Shown piece after piece: positions 38,101 to 49,752 of a stretch of 64,000 nt of DNA. Positions within the stretch are counted from its first letter, which is position 1. Every line of letters starts with the position of its first letter. The DNA is from Brienomyrus brachyistius (Eukaryota > Chordata > Actinopteri > Osteoglossiformes > Mormyridae), in contig NC_064554.1 of assembly GCF_023856365.1 (NCBI RefSeq), forward strand, positions 11,880,801 to 11,944,800, given 5' to 3'. The position numbers were made by a program, and so were the translations under genes. The notes under the pieces were generated by a model that was given only the letters and a program-made list of their open reading frames with translations, made no database searches and was not told the DNA's origin.

Positions 38101-40452
38101 GTGGGGTGTGGGACAGAGGAGACAGGTGTGGCGTGTGGGACAGGTGGGACAGAGGAGACAGGTGTGGTGTGTGGGACAGGTGGGACAGAGAAGACAGGTG
38201 TGGGGTGTGGGACAGAGGAGACAGGTGTGGCGTGTGGGACAGGTGGGACAGAGGAGACAGGTGTGACGTGTGGGACAGGTGGGACAGAGGAGACAGGTGT
38301 GACGTGTGGGACAGGTGGGACAGAGGAGACAGGTGTGACGTGTGGGACAGGTGGGCCATTTGTGGCTCATTAGATATGAGCTGATTCTCTGCTTTCCTCT
38401 TTTCCTACACCAGGTCTCTCATGGGAAATCAGTTGCTGAAACACGTCCATAGCCAAGCCTTTGTAGGAGCCCAGGGCCCTGTCGTGCTGTAAGCAGTGTT
38501 TCTGCCTGGTTCTTCCCACATAGCCCGCTACCCAACATGCCCTTTACTGGGACAGGGGTAACACCAGTGAACTCCTCATCACTGAAAGCTGCAGCTTTAG
38601 TCTGCTGTCAATATGCCCTGCCCATGGCTTATTTGTTGTTTCTATACTGTCTGTTTCTCTAATATGCCAGATTGCTCCAAAATGACAGTTGATCAAATTT
38701 GAAAATACAGAACCAGTCAAAAATGTGGAAAGTGATAGTGTCACATCACATGACCTAGCCACCTGACCTAAATGTCTTTGTAATTATCCTAGAATGTAGA
38801 GAATAGTACACATAAAGCTTTCTATGCGTGGGTGTGTCCAAACATTTGACTGGTACTGTAAGTGTACAGCACACTATAGATTCAAGCATTTGGCACCTTG
38901 CTTTGCTGTTTGCGATAGTGCCACAAATACGTCATTCTGCTGGTGTGTGATCTCTGCTCCATGGTAACTGTGGCGCAGGGACGTCTCACACACTGCAGTC
39001 AGTGTCCTACCTGAGAAGATCCTGAAGGACATCAAGGTCCTGATAGCAAAAGCGGCAGAAAGGCTGAAGAAGCTGCCCAGGCCGGACCTCTTCACCCAGC
39101 TGACTGAGGCCAACCTCACTTTTCCCAGCCACTGCTGCGCCTTTGCCAGCTCCAGGAAAAACTCGTAGGTGGCCGCTGTTAGCAACCGAAGTACCCAGGT
39201 GGAAACCTGCACTGGAGCCAGTTTGCATGCTTGGCCAATATGGCCGCGTAAGAATTTGTTTATGTGCTCACAAGACCTGTGTTTACCCTCAGATGATGTG
39301 TGTGTATCACTTGTGTTTGCACGCTCCAGGTCCATGGCAAGCTCACTGTGCCACCTCCCTCAGATCCAGCAAGATGAGCCCTATTTCTTCCGGGATTTTT
39401 GCTGGAACCCTAACAAGGTGATGTGTTTCCCAAAGCCGGATGCCTTCAACCCCTGTGAGGACATCATGGGCTTTACCTACCTGCGCATACTTATCTGGTT
39501 CATCAGCGTGCTCGCTATCATAGGCAACCTGGCTGTGCTGACGGTGCTGCTCAGCAGTCGCTACAAGCTAACCGTGCCGCGCTTCCTCATGTGCCACCTG
39601 GCTTTCGCCGACCTCTGCATGGGCGTCTACTTGATCCTCATCGCCAGCGTCGATGTCCACACTCGCGGACGCTATTACAACTACGGTGTGGACTGGCAAA
39701 CAGGGTCCGGCTGCTCAATTGCCGGCTTCCTCATCGTCTTTGCCAGTGAGCTGTCGGTGTATACGCTGACTGCCATCACCCTGGAGCGCTGGTACACCAT
39801 CACCTTCGCCCTGCGGCTGGACCGGCGCCTGAGGGTGCGCCACGCCTGTGCCGTGATGACCGCCGGCTGGCTTTTCGCCTCGATAGCTGCCCTGCTGCCC
39901 ATCGCCGGTGTCAGTAGCTTTTCCAAGGTGAGCATCTGCTTACCCATGGATGTAGAAACGGTGGCCTCTCAGGTCTACGTGGTGGCGCTCCTCCTGCTCA
40001 ACGTGGCCGCCTTCCTGGTAGTTTGCGTCTGCTACCTGTTCATCTACCTGTCAGTGCGCAAGCGTACCTTCGTGCCCGCCAGTGCCGACATGCGGGTAGC
40101 CAAGAGGATGGCTGTGCTCATCTTTACCGACTTCCTGTGCATGGCTCCCATTTCCTTCTTCGCCATCTCGGCTGCCCTGAAGCTGCCGCTCATCACCGTC
40201 TCACATGCTAAAGTGCTGCTGGTTCTCTTCTATCCAATCAACTCTTGCGCCAACCCGTTCCTCTACGCCTTCTGCACTAAGACCTTCAAGAGGGATTTCT
40301 TCATCCTGGCAAGCCGTTTTGGCTGCTTCAAAGCCCGGGCGCAGATGTACCGTACAGAAACATCCTTGTTACAGAATGGTGGCTCGACTCCCACCCCCAA
40401 AGCATGTGACGGTACCCTCTATTCACTGGTGCCCATCAACCATTCACACTGA
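29147..40452 (+). CDS. fshr: Follicle-stimulating hormone receptor (glycoprotein-hormone GPCR)
   Basis: Gs-coupled receptor for FSH in gonadal somatic cells. Ten exons join in frame: 29147-29337, 31969-32040, 33296-33370, 33641-33715, 35530-35604, 36261-36341, 36736-36804, 38414-38488, 38979-39164, 39330-40452, giving 673 residues (about 695 in mammals). All nine introns are GT-AG and phase 2, with leucine-rich repeats in exons 2-8. A signal peptide lies near residues 15-30. The hinge has FPSHCCAF and the usual cysteines; the seven-helix domain starts near 349 with [13 protein letters not shown] and contains ERWYTIT (usually ERWHTIT), [17 protein letters not shown] and NPFLYA. FSHR rather than LHCGR is chosen from ten exons, the AQMYRTETS tail and SLVPINHSH at the end. 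N-glycosylation sites: PNTTS, FNSTK, ANLTF. The sulfated hinge tyrosine is replaced by Arg321. Confidence 0.93.
31010..31655. repeat. 34-bp minisatellite in fshr intron 1
   Basis: About 19 units of 34 bases, each with cacactgcaaacaggctgcc and an agatct or aaatct border. Since 34 is not a multiple of three, translated frames cycle through three peptides per 102 bases. The repeat lies about 300 bases before exon 2. Confidence 0.9.
33381..33522. repeat. 15-bp minisatellite abutting the fshr exon 3 donor
   Basis: About nine copies of a 15-base unit (gcttccctgatgcac and variants) begin roughly 10 bases after the exon 3 splice donor at 33371. Confidence 0.88.
34283..34298. repeat. Poly-C tract in fshr intron 4
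   Basis: About 16 C residues in a row. The surrounding intron (33716-35529) has short repeats but no exon. Confidence 0.75.
36505..36660 (+). mobile_element. Degraded SINE 3' end with ATGG tail in fshr intron 6
   Basis: actggcatctcattcaggac, then gaagatggatggatggg and a (GGAT)n tail, resemble the 3' half of the SINE family at 10821-11130 but are much more diverged. It ends about 75 bases before exon 7. Confidence 0.6.
37250..38353. repeat. 1.1-kb minisatellite in fshr intron 7 (36/27-bp units, 405-bp higher-order period)
   Basis: Tandem 36-base units (core gacagaggagacaggtgtgg) alternate with 27-base short units in a fixed order. A marked variant, gacagatgtg, recurs at 37446 and 37851, showing a 405-base higher-order duplication. 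Unit lengths divisible by three leave four frames open for about 1.1 kb; none is a gene. Confidence 0.92.
38708..38858. mobile_element. Tc1-type MITE in fshr intron 8
   Basis: Ends cagaaccagtcaaaaatgtg and aacatttgactggtactg are inverted repeats of Tc1 type, flanked by TA on both sides. About 151 bases, no coding capacity. Confidence 0.75.
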
Positions 40453-42250
40453 GCTATACACATAAGCAACAAAGGCCACACTTTTCTACACCCTATGAGA
40501 ATACATGTTTTTCATGCCAATGGTTATATGAAGACTTTCTGATATCATCTCTGTAGCAGTATGGATTTTAAGAGGATGATCTGTATATTTATCTCAGGTT
40601 TTCACTGATTCAACGGCTCCATAGAAGTCAAGTTAAAATAGAAAACTAGAAGCAAAACAAAATGGCCACCTACAGATTACACCCACACATTATCTGAAGC
40701 TTGAGACCTGTGATGCTCTATCATTGCTGATTTCTTGTATTTGGGACGTGTATTGGCACATTAAATGCATGTTCTTATGGTGGAATGGTTCAGCATTTTC
40801 ATGGGGCTGTGCAGCTCTTAATAGACTTCAAAGACAAAGTGTTCCTGTAGTGTTACAAATAAGGGGTGTACTCTAGCCTAGAGTTAGTTGGTTCGGTAAC
40901 ACTTGAGGGTGCACAAAAAATGTAGTAGTACACTCTTACTTAATGCGTTAATTAACCAGTAATTAATGTTACATATTGATCCCATGTTCGTTCATCATTA
41001 ATCAATCATGACGGTACATGTATTTCATTCAGAAACTATATTAGTTCATGGTTTGTTCTCGAGTGGTGCCTGTATTGATGATATGCATATGGTGGTGCTG
41101 ACGTATTTTCGGTAAAATTTCAGCCAGCTAAAGTAATACTGATAACGTTTATCAGCTAGCGGCAGCTAATGTTACAGGACAAAATGGTTTAGTTGTCGTT
41201 GTCTGATTTTGTAAAACTGCATTGTCCATGTGCGCCTGTTTAGGCACAATGGCTACAGTGTTTTTAATTGCATTGTCATTTAATTTAATTGCCTTGTCAT
41301 TGTGGGGGAAAAAAATCATTCATCTGTGGCGTCCCAATGAAACACAACTGAACGGACGATGTCTGTGTTTATCTTTTCTCTCTGTAATCAATAAGCTTGT
41401 TCTGTATATTAACCATTTTCAAAATTAAAAATTAATGAATGAAAATGAAATTATTAGAAGATTAAAATCAAAATGACAGGTAATAATAGATTATAATGAA
41501 ATTTGTATGACTCTGCCTGTGAAAGTGAAAGACAATGCAGAGTGAACACATTTGCTTTGCAAAAAACACCAGGGGCAGGAGACAAAGAGAAGCATCAACA
41601 CAATACAGAAAGTATTCTGGCTGTAGAAAGCAAATGTCACAATTATTCCCTAGGAGAATGAGAAAGTACGTGCAGCCTCTGCTTCAGACGTATAGCTTGA
41701 TGCTCTTTTTGTAGATGATGTATGGCATGACACCTGGATGAATGAAAAACGTCATAATTAGTCACTTGTTGTGTTACACTGTACGAGCACCGGAAATGAA
41801 ACAGCTGGCTGATGTGGAATGCAGAAGAGCATGCGCATGTAGCGGGTTGTAGCTCGACTTCGTCTTTCATTCTCCAAGATGGTTCAGTCTTCAGATCTGG
41901 CCAAAATGAGCAACTGCTGTACGAATTCAGGGTTTCGGATGTTTGCCAATTCTTTAATCCCACCAAAGGGTAGCTATTCTTTTCCCCCATGTTCTTCACA
42001 CTTTGACCGATAGTGACAACATAAAACATTGTGTTAGGACATGCTCTCCTTGGTGACTGAATACAAGGCTGCTCTCTGATGGAGACGTATCTCACAACAA
42101 ATGGATATTTTCCTGTTTTTAAATAAACCCCCCCAGATGTGTCTGCTTCAATGCTGTGAGAAACACCTAAGGCTTATATCAGAGGGGAAACTGTTTCATA
42201 TGCGCTATTAGAAAAAAAACTCTGGAAGGAGAAATCAGTATTTTTAACAC
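40453..42250. other. fshr 3' flank, no further gene
   Basis: Probable 3'UTR, with ATTAAA at 40760-40765 as a candidate polyadenylation signal. The rest is AT-rich; ORFs lack recognisable motifs. A short segment near 40890-41050 resembles 33000-33190 (aacactt..., aattaaccag, gatcccatgttcg), a dispersed repeat. Confidence 0.45.
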
Positions 42251-42299
42251 CGTACTTAGCAATCTGCTGACGTCTGTAAGGGCGGCACAGGCAGAGTGT

Positions 42300-44400
42300 G
42301 ACGTTCTCATATCGCAATACACTGCTGAGCTCCTAATGCAAAAAAGGTACCACTATTACGAGCACAGTGACAAACAGCAAATTACTGGCACATCAGCTGC
42401 GACACGTTGCTTTATCTCATCAAATTCCAGATTCAAACCGACTCAGGCTGCGCTACACGTCTGGAAGACGTACGGCTATACGTCATATTCCCCAGATTCC
42501 GATAGTTTCCGGTAGCTTTGGTCATTACATCACTGGAACAATGGACTTTTAACACTTCAGATACATCTATTGCTTTGTCCAGACTTACCACAGCTGTGTC
42601 CGCTCTGCAAAGTGGTAAATGTCCAACATCGGACGGATTTCCATCAAGGTTCTATAAAAAAATGTTGTCCCCAGATCCCTGCCAGACTGTCCATGTTTTT
42701 GCTCCCTCCCAGCACCCAGTAGCAAAAACGTGGACTATCTTGGGTGCCCGAGGACTGGGTTGGGAGACACTGCTGTAGACATTAAGGCCTCCCTCACTGC
42801 CAATGTCCACAAACTGTAGCTGTCCAACATAGATATTTCCGTTCTGGCTGCCTTCTCTGTTCTTTGTTCGTTTGTCCAGATATCTGGTTATATGTCGAAT
42901 CTGGGCAACAGTGAAATATTTAATATAAAAAAAGCTGCCGAGAGATACCGCTTACATAACCCCCCCCCCCCTCCCCCTTAAAGATTGCAGGCAGATGATA
43001 ACGTCACTTATCTCAGCTTAACTCTTACACATAAATTCCAAAATCTCTTCAAGGATAACTATCCCACTGTTGACTGGGATTCAGCATAATCGCAAGCACT
43101 GGTCTGTTTTGAGTCCCTATCTAGTAGGCAGACTTAACGGTATCAAAACTAATGTTCTACCACGTTCAGAAATGAAAATGAATGTTCTCCATGTCAAAGT
43201 GTTTATTCATCAGGTCTTTTTTTGCAAAGTTGCCAGCTTAGTTTTGGAATTTGTCTGGGAAAAACATACCAAGAGTGTGTAAGCAATATCGGCAAAAACC
43301 AAAGATATTGGAAGCATTAACTTTACCCAGTTTTAGACTTTATTATTGGCTTGTAGTATTAAAATTTTTAACACTGGCTTAGATTCGAGACCGTTAACTT
43401 TCCCCCCAAATGGGTATCCATGGAGACAAATCCAGTATGTTTTAAGCCCCTCACTCACTGTGCCTCATCTTATCCTTCACAATGTAATTCTCAGGATTTC
43501 TTTCACGATCTGGGTTCAGTTTAAATGCCCCTTTGTCTCGCAGTCACGCTCCATTTACACACCTCTGGTGGCCAATCACGCCCCCCAACCCCGCCTGCAT
43601 ACAAGGCTTTCTGACTTTGGTTTAGATTAGGTGTGTGAGAGTTAAAAGATCTGTATACTCACAACGCGTTTGCCTCTTTTCACCCACCCTCAGATAAGTA
43701 TTCTCTTCCTGAGCAGCTTTTTTTTAGATACAAGTTCAAAGTTTTGTTTGTGCCGAATTCCCCAGATTCCTTTACTTGGTGAAGGATACGCATCTTGATC
43801 ACTTCTTGTTTACTGCAGCTGTTTTTCTGAAAGGCCTAACACAGCTCATCTTCTGTGCCTTCAAACTTCGGGACTCAGGAGAGAAAATATCAGATTATCT
43901 CTGGATGGATATTTTAAGTTGTGCCTGTAATTTCTCTATCTGGGCAGGACGTGGCCTCTTACAATACAAATGTGTTCATTGCACTTATTACATCACGGAA
44001 AGACTCTAAGACAGGGGTAGGTAGCCCTGATCCTGGAAGTGCCAGGGTTTGGCATTGTCCTGCAGGTCTTGTTCACATGTTCTGCCAATCTCAATGCTAC
44101 TTTTCCAAGCCATATCAAACATTACTGGAGAACCTGCACCAAATCCTTCTACTGCTATTCTTGGGATGTCTTCTTCATCTTGTCTTTCGTCAGTGCAGAA
44201 AGATCCCACAGCCTCTGCTACCCTGACATCCTAATATTAAATAATTCATTAGAAATCAAAGACTCCTCCGCCCCACCTCCTGTATCTCTTAGGCTTATAC
44301 TAAAGGCGTCCTCCAAAAAAATTTGGAAAACATGGCACCTCCACTTCCAACATGTAAAAGCCATTAACCTTCTAAAGGATCCAGACTGAAAGATCGATCT
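42300..44400 (+). mobile_element. Heavily mutated L1-like LINE (ORF2 fragment)
   Basis: Successive short frames match L1-type ORF2 in order: SKLLAHQLRHVA at about 42370, LQSGKCPTSDGFPSRFYKK at about 42605-42660, VGRLNGIKTNVLP at about 43115-43155, then FCKVASLVLEFVW at about 43220-43260. Many stops and frameshifts. A small unrelated repeat (acaggggtaggtagccctga) interrupts it near 44012-44110. Confidence 0.7.
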
Positions 44401-45590
44401 GGTAGATTGTGATTTCAGTGCAATAAAGGAGATCGTATGATTGGATGTAAGTTACATACGTACACAGATCATGTGGGATCAAACTATTCGACTCCTTTTT
44501 TCTTTATTGCTTTGTCCGTGTCTCTGCTATTCAATCTGATTGATTTGTTGCACCGTTGTTGTTTATCCTCTGTATTGGACAATCGATTGTTGTGTTTGAA
44601 AATCACAATAAGCAAAGTAAAACAAAAAAACAGTCAGTGACCAGTAGTATCACATATTACTTTTATTCTGCCAGTTTCCTGCATATTTCACTCCCCTTCT
44701 CCTGTATGTCCATGTACTGTATGCGCCCGTGGGCAGAGCGATACTGCAGGGAGGGATCTCCATTGTAGCACAGAGAAGATCCCTGTTACTCTGGCCTTAT
44801 CCTGTGCATCCAAGGCCACAGTGACCGCCAAACGGAATTCCGGAAGACACTGCGGGGAATGAAATGCACTCAGGAGATGCGACAACACATCGGTCATTTA
44901 TTTGGAACTTTTTGTGGTTTGGAAGATTCTCTAGTGGAATACAACTGTTATGTATTATTAAAGAAAGGATATGAAATGCACAAATTAAATAGGCCACCAT
45001 TACTATAAGTAAAACCAGTCTCCATAGTCATGTATTATATTAACTATAATATTATGTAATATAATTAAGTTTGACAAGTGTGTGTTTCCTGGTCACCTGA
45101 TTTATTTGCTGTCTTTGAAGCTCGATCAGACAAGGAGTGCATGTGCTGAAGAGCCTGACTGCCACCAGAAACCTCAGAGATTCCTGAGTGTGAGTCTGAC
45201 ATCTAGTGGCAAGAGTCACTGCTTCTAAGCTCTTATCGGACATAATGAAACTTGAGGGAACTGAAGCGTACACCGTTCAGCCATAACATGCGCGTGTGGC
45301 GTTTGAGGGAGAGATAGTGCCAGGATGCACTACGGGAAGATGGCAATAAGGTAAAAAACAGCTGAGTGTGAAGCCTTTGTCGCCATCTGGTGTTCATTTA
45401 AGGAAGCAGCAGCCAAATTCCTCAACAGTATAAACAACCGTATTCAAAAGACATACTAAGCAAAAACATAAATACTCTTGTAAATGACTCATTTTAGTTC
45501 AACACATACAATGAACTTTTGATTTTTAATAACTAAAATATTCCAATAATTTCATTCTTCTCAACTAAATAAGATAAACGTGTTTTATGT
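44400..45590. other. No gene seen
   Basis: AT-rich unique sequence with short motif-free ORFs on both strands. Confidence 0.5.
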
Positions 45591-45594
45591 GCGA

Positions 45595-45885
45595 GCCTAA
45601 CCCTGATCCTATTCCTAATCTTAACCCTATTAAATGTATAGAGACAACTCAAAACACTAATCCTAACCCAAATCCTAACCCTGATCCTATTCCTAATCCT
45701 AACCCTATTAAATGTATAGAGACAACTCAAAACACTAACCCTAATCCTAACCCTGATCCTATTCCTAACCCTAACCCTGATCCTATTCCTAATCTTAACC
45801 CTATTAGAATATAGAGACAACTCAAAACACTAACCCTAATACTAATCCTAGTCCCAATTCTAACCCAAACCCTAACCCTTTCATA
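45595..45885. repeat. Degenerate telomere-like repeat with a recurring spacer
   Basis: Runs of ccctaa, cctaac, cctgatcc and cctattcc hexamer variants are interrupted three times by a 28-base spacer (atagagacaactcaaaacac core) at about 45631, 45708 and 45801. It gives Asn/Pro-rich plus-strand and Arg/Val/Ile-rich minus-strand ORFs, both artefacts. Confidence 0.8.
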
Positions 45886-45909
45886 CAACCAGGACGACCA
45901 AATCCACAT

Positions 45910-47140
45910 CTGACCTGTCTAATTACTCTGAATTAAACAATATTACAGCCACTTGTAGATGTAAATCAATTCCCTATTATAACACATGTCCAGAAGCCAC
46001 ACCAAAATTATTACAACCAATCACGAGTCGGCACCAGCACGTTTAACATAAGAGATCGGAACAGAAAGCTAACACAGGACGAAGGTTGAATTAGCTTTGC
46101 TCTGCACCCGCAGTCACATTTACAAAGCCTGTGATTTATCAACGTTCACTTCGTATGGATGTTCATACACATGAGTGACACATACCAATTTTCCTGTGCA
46201 ATTAGCCCCAGTCTTACCCTAACAAGCATTAACCAGTAAAACGAGTATGAAATAAACGTGGGTGGGGCGCACCATTAGCAGCCCCAAGTGTTACTGGGGG
46301 CTCCAAAACTCCCAATTTGGCTCAGCAGCCAAAATACTTCTGCAGCCAGTATGAACAACACTACATAACCTCAACAATTTAACACACAGAAATTAGTCTT
46401 AAGCTTTTCACCTTTCATGTAAAATCCAATGATTCTGGTTTCCATAAAAGCCATGCAGAATTTGCAGAGTTACTCCTCTGTAATGCCACATTTCTGCGCT
46501 GTTGTGAATGAGATCCCTCTGGCAGAACAGGACAAACCGGGATTTAAGCTCCATTGCAGTGTTGGGTGCTTAAAGGAATTCCTTGGTAACCTTAGAAAGA
46601 ACGATAATCTCATTCACATAAAGGGTTTGACACAATGCTATGAAAATTCACCTCAGTTGTAAACACAAGAAGCGGAATAAGATGTTCATAGCTGTCCCTG
46701 GGGTATGTAATTAGCGTGTAAAAACAGTGTGAGCCAGCGGGAAATAAAGTTCGAGTGCTTAGGACACATTCCCCTGAGTTTGGTTGGTTTGGAGGACATC
46801 CATCAAAAACCGATACATATACAGGTCAGGCAAACAGATCGACACAAACAGCCGTCTTACTGCATTTCGCTATAGTAATGCTCCATATTAAGATCTCATA
46901 ACCGACTTTTCAGTCTTAGCATTGCAAATTTAAATTTTACTTTGAATTTTACACAAATTAATTTTCTTGCAATGCCATTTAATATAGATTAATCTTTTGG
47001 GATTCAGCCGTTACCATAAACATGAAACAGTATGACCTTTATGTATTTCTATAATATATGTATCCTTTTTTGTTACTTGATACAATCTCTGTGTCGGTCA
47101 GTCAAACTCCAGCATCTGATTTTTAAATGTTGATTTTCTC
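45910..47140. other. No gene seen; 5' side of the CYP2K-like relic
   Basis: Would be expected to hold exon 1 of the CYP gene, but no proline-rich PPGP exon is found on the plus strand here. Confidence 0.5.
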
Positions 47141-47143
47141 CAG

Positions 47144-49392
47144 CTGTCTAAAACTTATGGATCTGTGTTCACTGTCCACATTTGTCCCCAAGAAAGTCGT
47201 GGTTCTTACCGGCTTTAAGACTGTGAAAGAGGCTCTAGTCAACCATGCAGTGGAGTTTGGAGAACGGGAGATATCGCCAATATTTTATGATTTCAACGAA
47301 GGCCAAGGTACGACTCAGTTACATCATGATGAATTTCAACATGATCTGTTCAATATTTAGTGAGTGAGTTTCAAGGTGATATATTGAAAGTGCATCAATC
47401 CATAATAACGGGTGCATTAAATGCACATATTTACAGTAATGCTTTGAATAAATGTGAAAGTAATCCAATCTCACACAGGAGTCCTGTTTTCCAATGGAGA
47501 CTCGTGGAAGGAGATGAGACGCTTTGCTTTATCCACCCTTCGGGATTTGGGGATGGGAAAACGAGGAAGTGAGGAGAAGATCATTGAGGAGATCCACTAC
47601 ATGTCAGAGGTGTTTGAAAACTTCAAAGGTGAGATAATAGCTGTTAATTTGCTATAACATCCAATTAATGTTCATTTAATTAAATGATTTACTGAAAAAA
47701 AAAATTTAATGCCAACAAAATGTGCATATCAGTGATGTGAGTCCTGGGAGGGCATGCAAGGGGTGCAACTTAATAAAGTTAAACAAAAGACATGATTCGG
47801 TCTTATACCTATAGAGAAGTTCTGAGGATCTTCCTCTATATACTATAGCGTAATGCAAATGTTTTCAAATTGCTACATAAATGCTCTGATTCTCCTTCCT
47901 GCTTCCCAGGCGAACCCTTTGACACATTGCAGGTAGTGAACTACTCAGTCTCCAACATCATTTCCTCCATCGTCTATGGCAGTAGGTTTAAATACGATGA
48001 CCCAGAGTTCCAAAGGATGGTCATCAGGGCGAACGAAAACATCAGGCTCACCGGATCACCTGCCATCCAGGTACTTTTCTTTTTCTACTGCATCTCACTT
48101 TTAAGGTCACTAGGGTAGAGTCTGAATGGGGCAGCTGGAGGGACGTTTGTTTAACACCAGTTCAGTTAATAGAAACTACAGACCAAGGAGGAAGAAATTC
48201 TGATCAACCAGCAAAAGCCTTAGAATCTCCACTCGAGTCTGCCGACCAACAATGACCCTGTCCAGCTCCCCCTGTACACGGTCTAATGATGGATGGGGAA
48301 CAGACAGTATCTCTGTATTAGGAATTTGGGTGAATGTCTGTGTGTTAAGTCTCTAAATTACATGCCTTAGCCGTACATAGCTGATTGTTATCAATGAGTG
48401 GGGGTACCGTGTTAAGGCCTGTGTGAATGTGTCTGTCATGACCCTGTATATGGGGGTACTTGGCCATAAGCAGCAGGCCCCAACGCAGTGTGGTCGCAGT
48501 AGTGTCAGTTCCAGCTGCAAAAAGGTTGGGCACTGTAATGATGAGGTTCTTCTCATGGTAGTAGGAGGACTCTTGCTCCCTGGATTTCTGGTAGAGATGG
48601 CAGAACATGATACAATAGAAGAACAGAAAACTCATGTCAAAGGTCCTCCGTATACAGACGCCGTCACCCACGAGATACAGAGACTGGCCAACATTGTTCC
48701 AATGAGTCTCCCTCACATCACAAGCTGTGACGTGGTCTTCCAAGGATATCACATCAAGAAAGTGAGCTCTTTTCCCTTTACTATCAGGATATTTTCCAGA
48801 CCTAGTCCTTCTCTATCTTGTCTTCAGGGTATTTCACTCATGTAATTTTGAAATCTGATGTTTGCTATTGAGTATAACTGCAATAACTGACCTCAGTGGT
48901 TTTTCCATGTTCCCTACAGGGGACCACTGTCATCCCGCTGTTGACGTCTGTACTTTATGATGAGAGTGAATGGGAGACTCCCCATACCTTCAACCCCGGC
49001 CACTTCCTGGACGATCAGGGCCGATTCAGAAAGAGGGACGCCTTCATGCCCTTCTCTGCAGGTACAGCTCAGGTTCTTCTCTGGCCTTCAGTTAAATGCT
49101 TATGAAAGGAGCTCTGCTTTTTCCTCTGGCTAACTGTCTGAATATGGTTCTCCGTTACCCCCCTTAATAAGCAGAGAGTATCTCCCCATCTGTCTTTCCT
49201 CCAGGGCGTCGGGTGTGTCCTGGCGAGAGTCTGGCCAGGATGGAGCTCTTCCTCTTCTTCACCTCACTCCTGCAGAAGTTCCGTTTAAATCCACCTCCTG
49301 GGGTGTCTGAATCTGATCTGGACCTCACTCCAGTTGTAGGTGTAACACTTAACCCGTATCCCCAAAAACTGTGTGCTTTAATCCGAAGGTGA
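47144..49392 (+). pseudogene. CYP2K-like cytochrome P450, rearranged and frameshifted
   Basis: CYP2-family enzymes are ER-membrane, haem-thiolate monooxygenases. Plus-strand exons match the CYP2 pattern: exon 2 47144-47307, exon 3 47479-47628 ([19 protein letters not shown]), exon 4 47910-48070, partial exon 7 about 48645-48761 ([20 protein letters not shown] with the ExxR helix), exon 8 48920-49061, exon 9 49205-49392 with the haem loop FSAG-RRVCPGE and stop. Exons 3, 4 and 8 have the standard 150, 161 and 142 bases. Exon 2 is 164 instead of 163: one extra base in a CCCC run after SVFTVH shifts the frame. Exon 5 is absent, exon 6 lies inverted, and exon 1 is missing. It cannot encode a full P450 as read; assembly error is the alternative for the inversion. 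Confidence 0.85.
48444..48582 (-). pseudogene. Inverted CYP2 exon 6 inside the plus-strand CYP2K-like relic
   Basis: On the minus strand this encodes the I-helix exon: [18 protein letters not shown], then [19 protein letters not shown] and KYPHIQ, preceded by an acceptor-like ctaccag. AGTDTT is the oxygen-activating threonine motif of P450s. Neighbouring exons 4 and 7 are on the plus strand, so the piece is inverted relative to them. The intron/acceptor sequence upstream of the exon is inverted with it as far as about 48645, where it joins exon 7 mid-way. Confidence 0.85.
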
Positions 49393-49711
49393 AGATCCTG
49401 GATTCTGAAAATAACCAAAAGACATGAGCTATGATAGAAAATACTGATTTACATCAACAAGTAATGCAGCATTTAAAAATGTAGTTGTGTCTTAAAATCG
49501 ATGAGAGAGGGATATAGTGCTCTCGAAGGAACAAACAGGCACGCTTAGGTTCACTCAAAAAAAAAAACACTAATACAAGTGATACAAGATAACCAATATC
49601 ATAACAAGATAAAATCAATATCAATATATCAATTGAAACAATGCAAAATAACCTTGTACCACAACAGATATGGAATAACATGAATCATACGAAAAAGAAA
49701 AAAAAAAAGAA

Positions 49712-49752
<41 letters not shown>

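Noticed and set aside
37150..38384. Four overlapping ORFs of 365-406 codons
   Set aside because: All come from the 36/27-bp minisatellite in fshr intron 7; no start, splice or domain evidence.
39169..39329. Upstream extension of the receptor ORF before exon 10
   Set aside because: It is intron 9 read through in frame; the acceptor at 39329 and phase 2 joining to exon 9 give the proper protein.
45533..45909. Arg/Val/Ile-rich and Asn/Pro-rich ORFs
   Set aside because: Translation of telomere-like hexamers.
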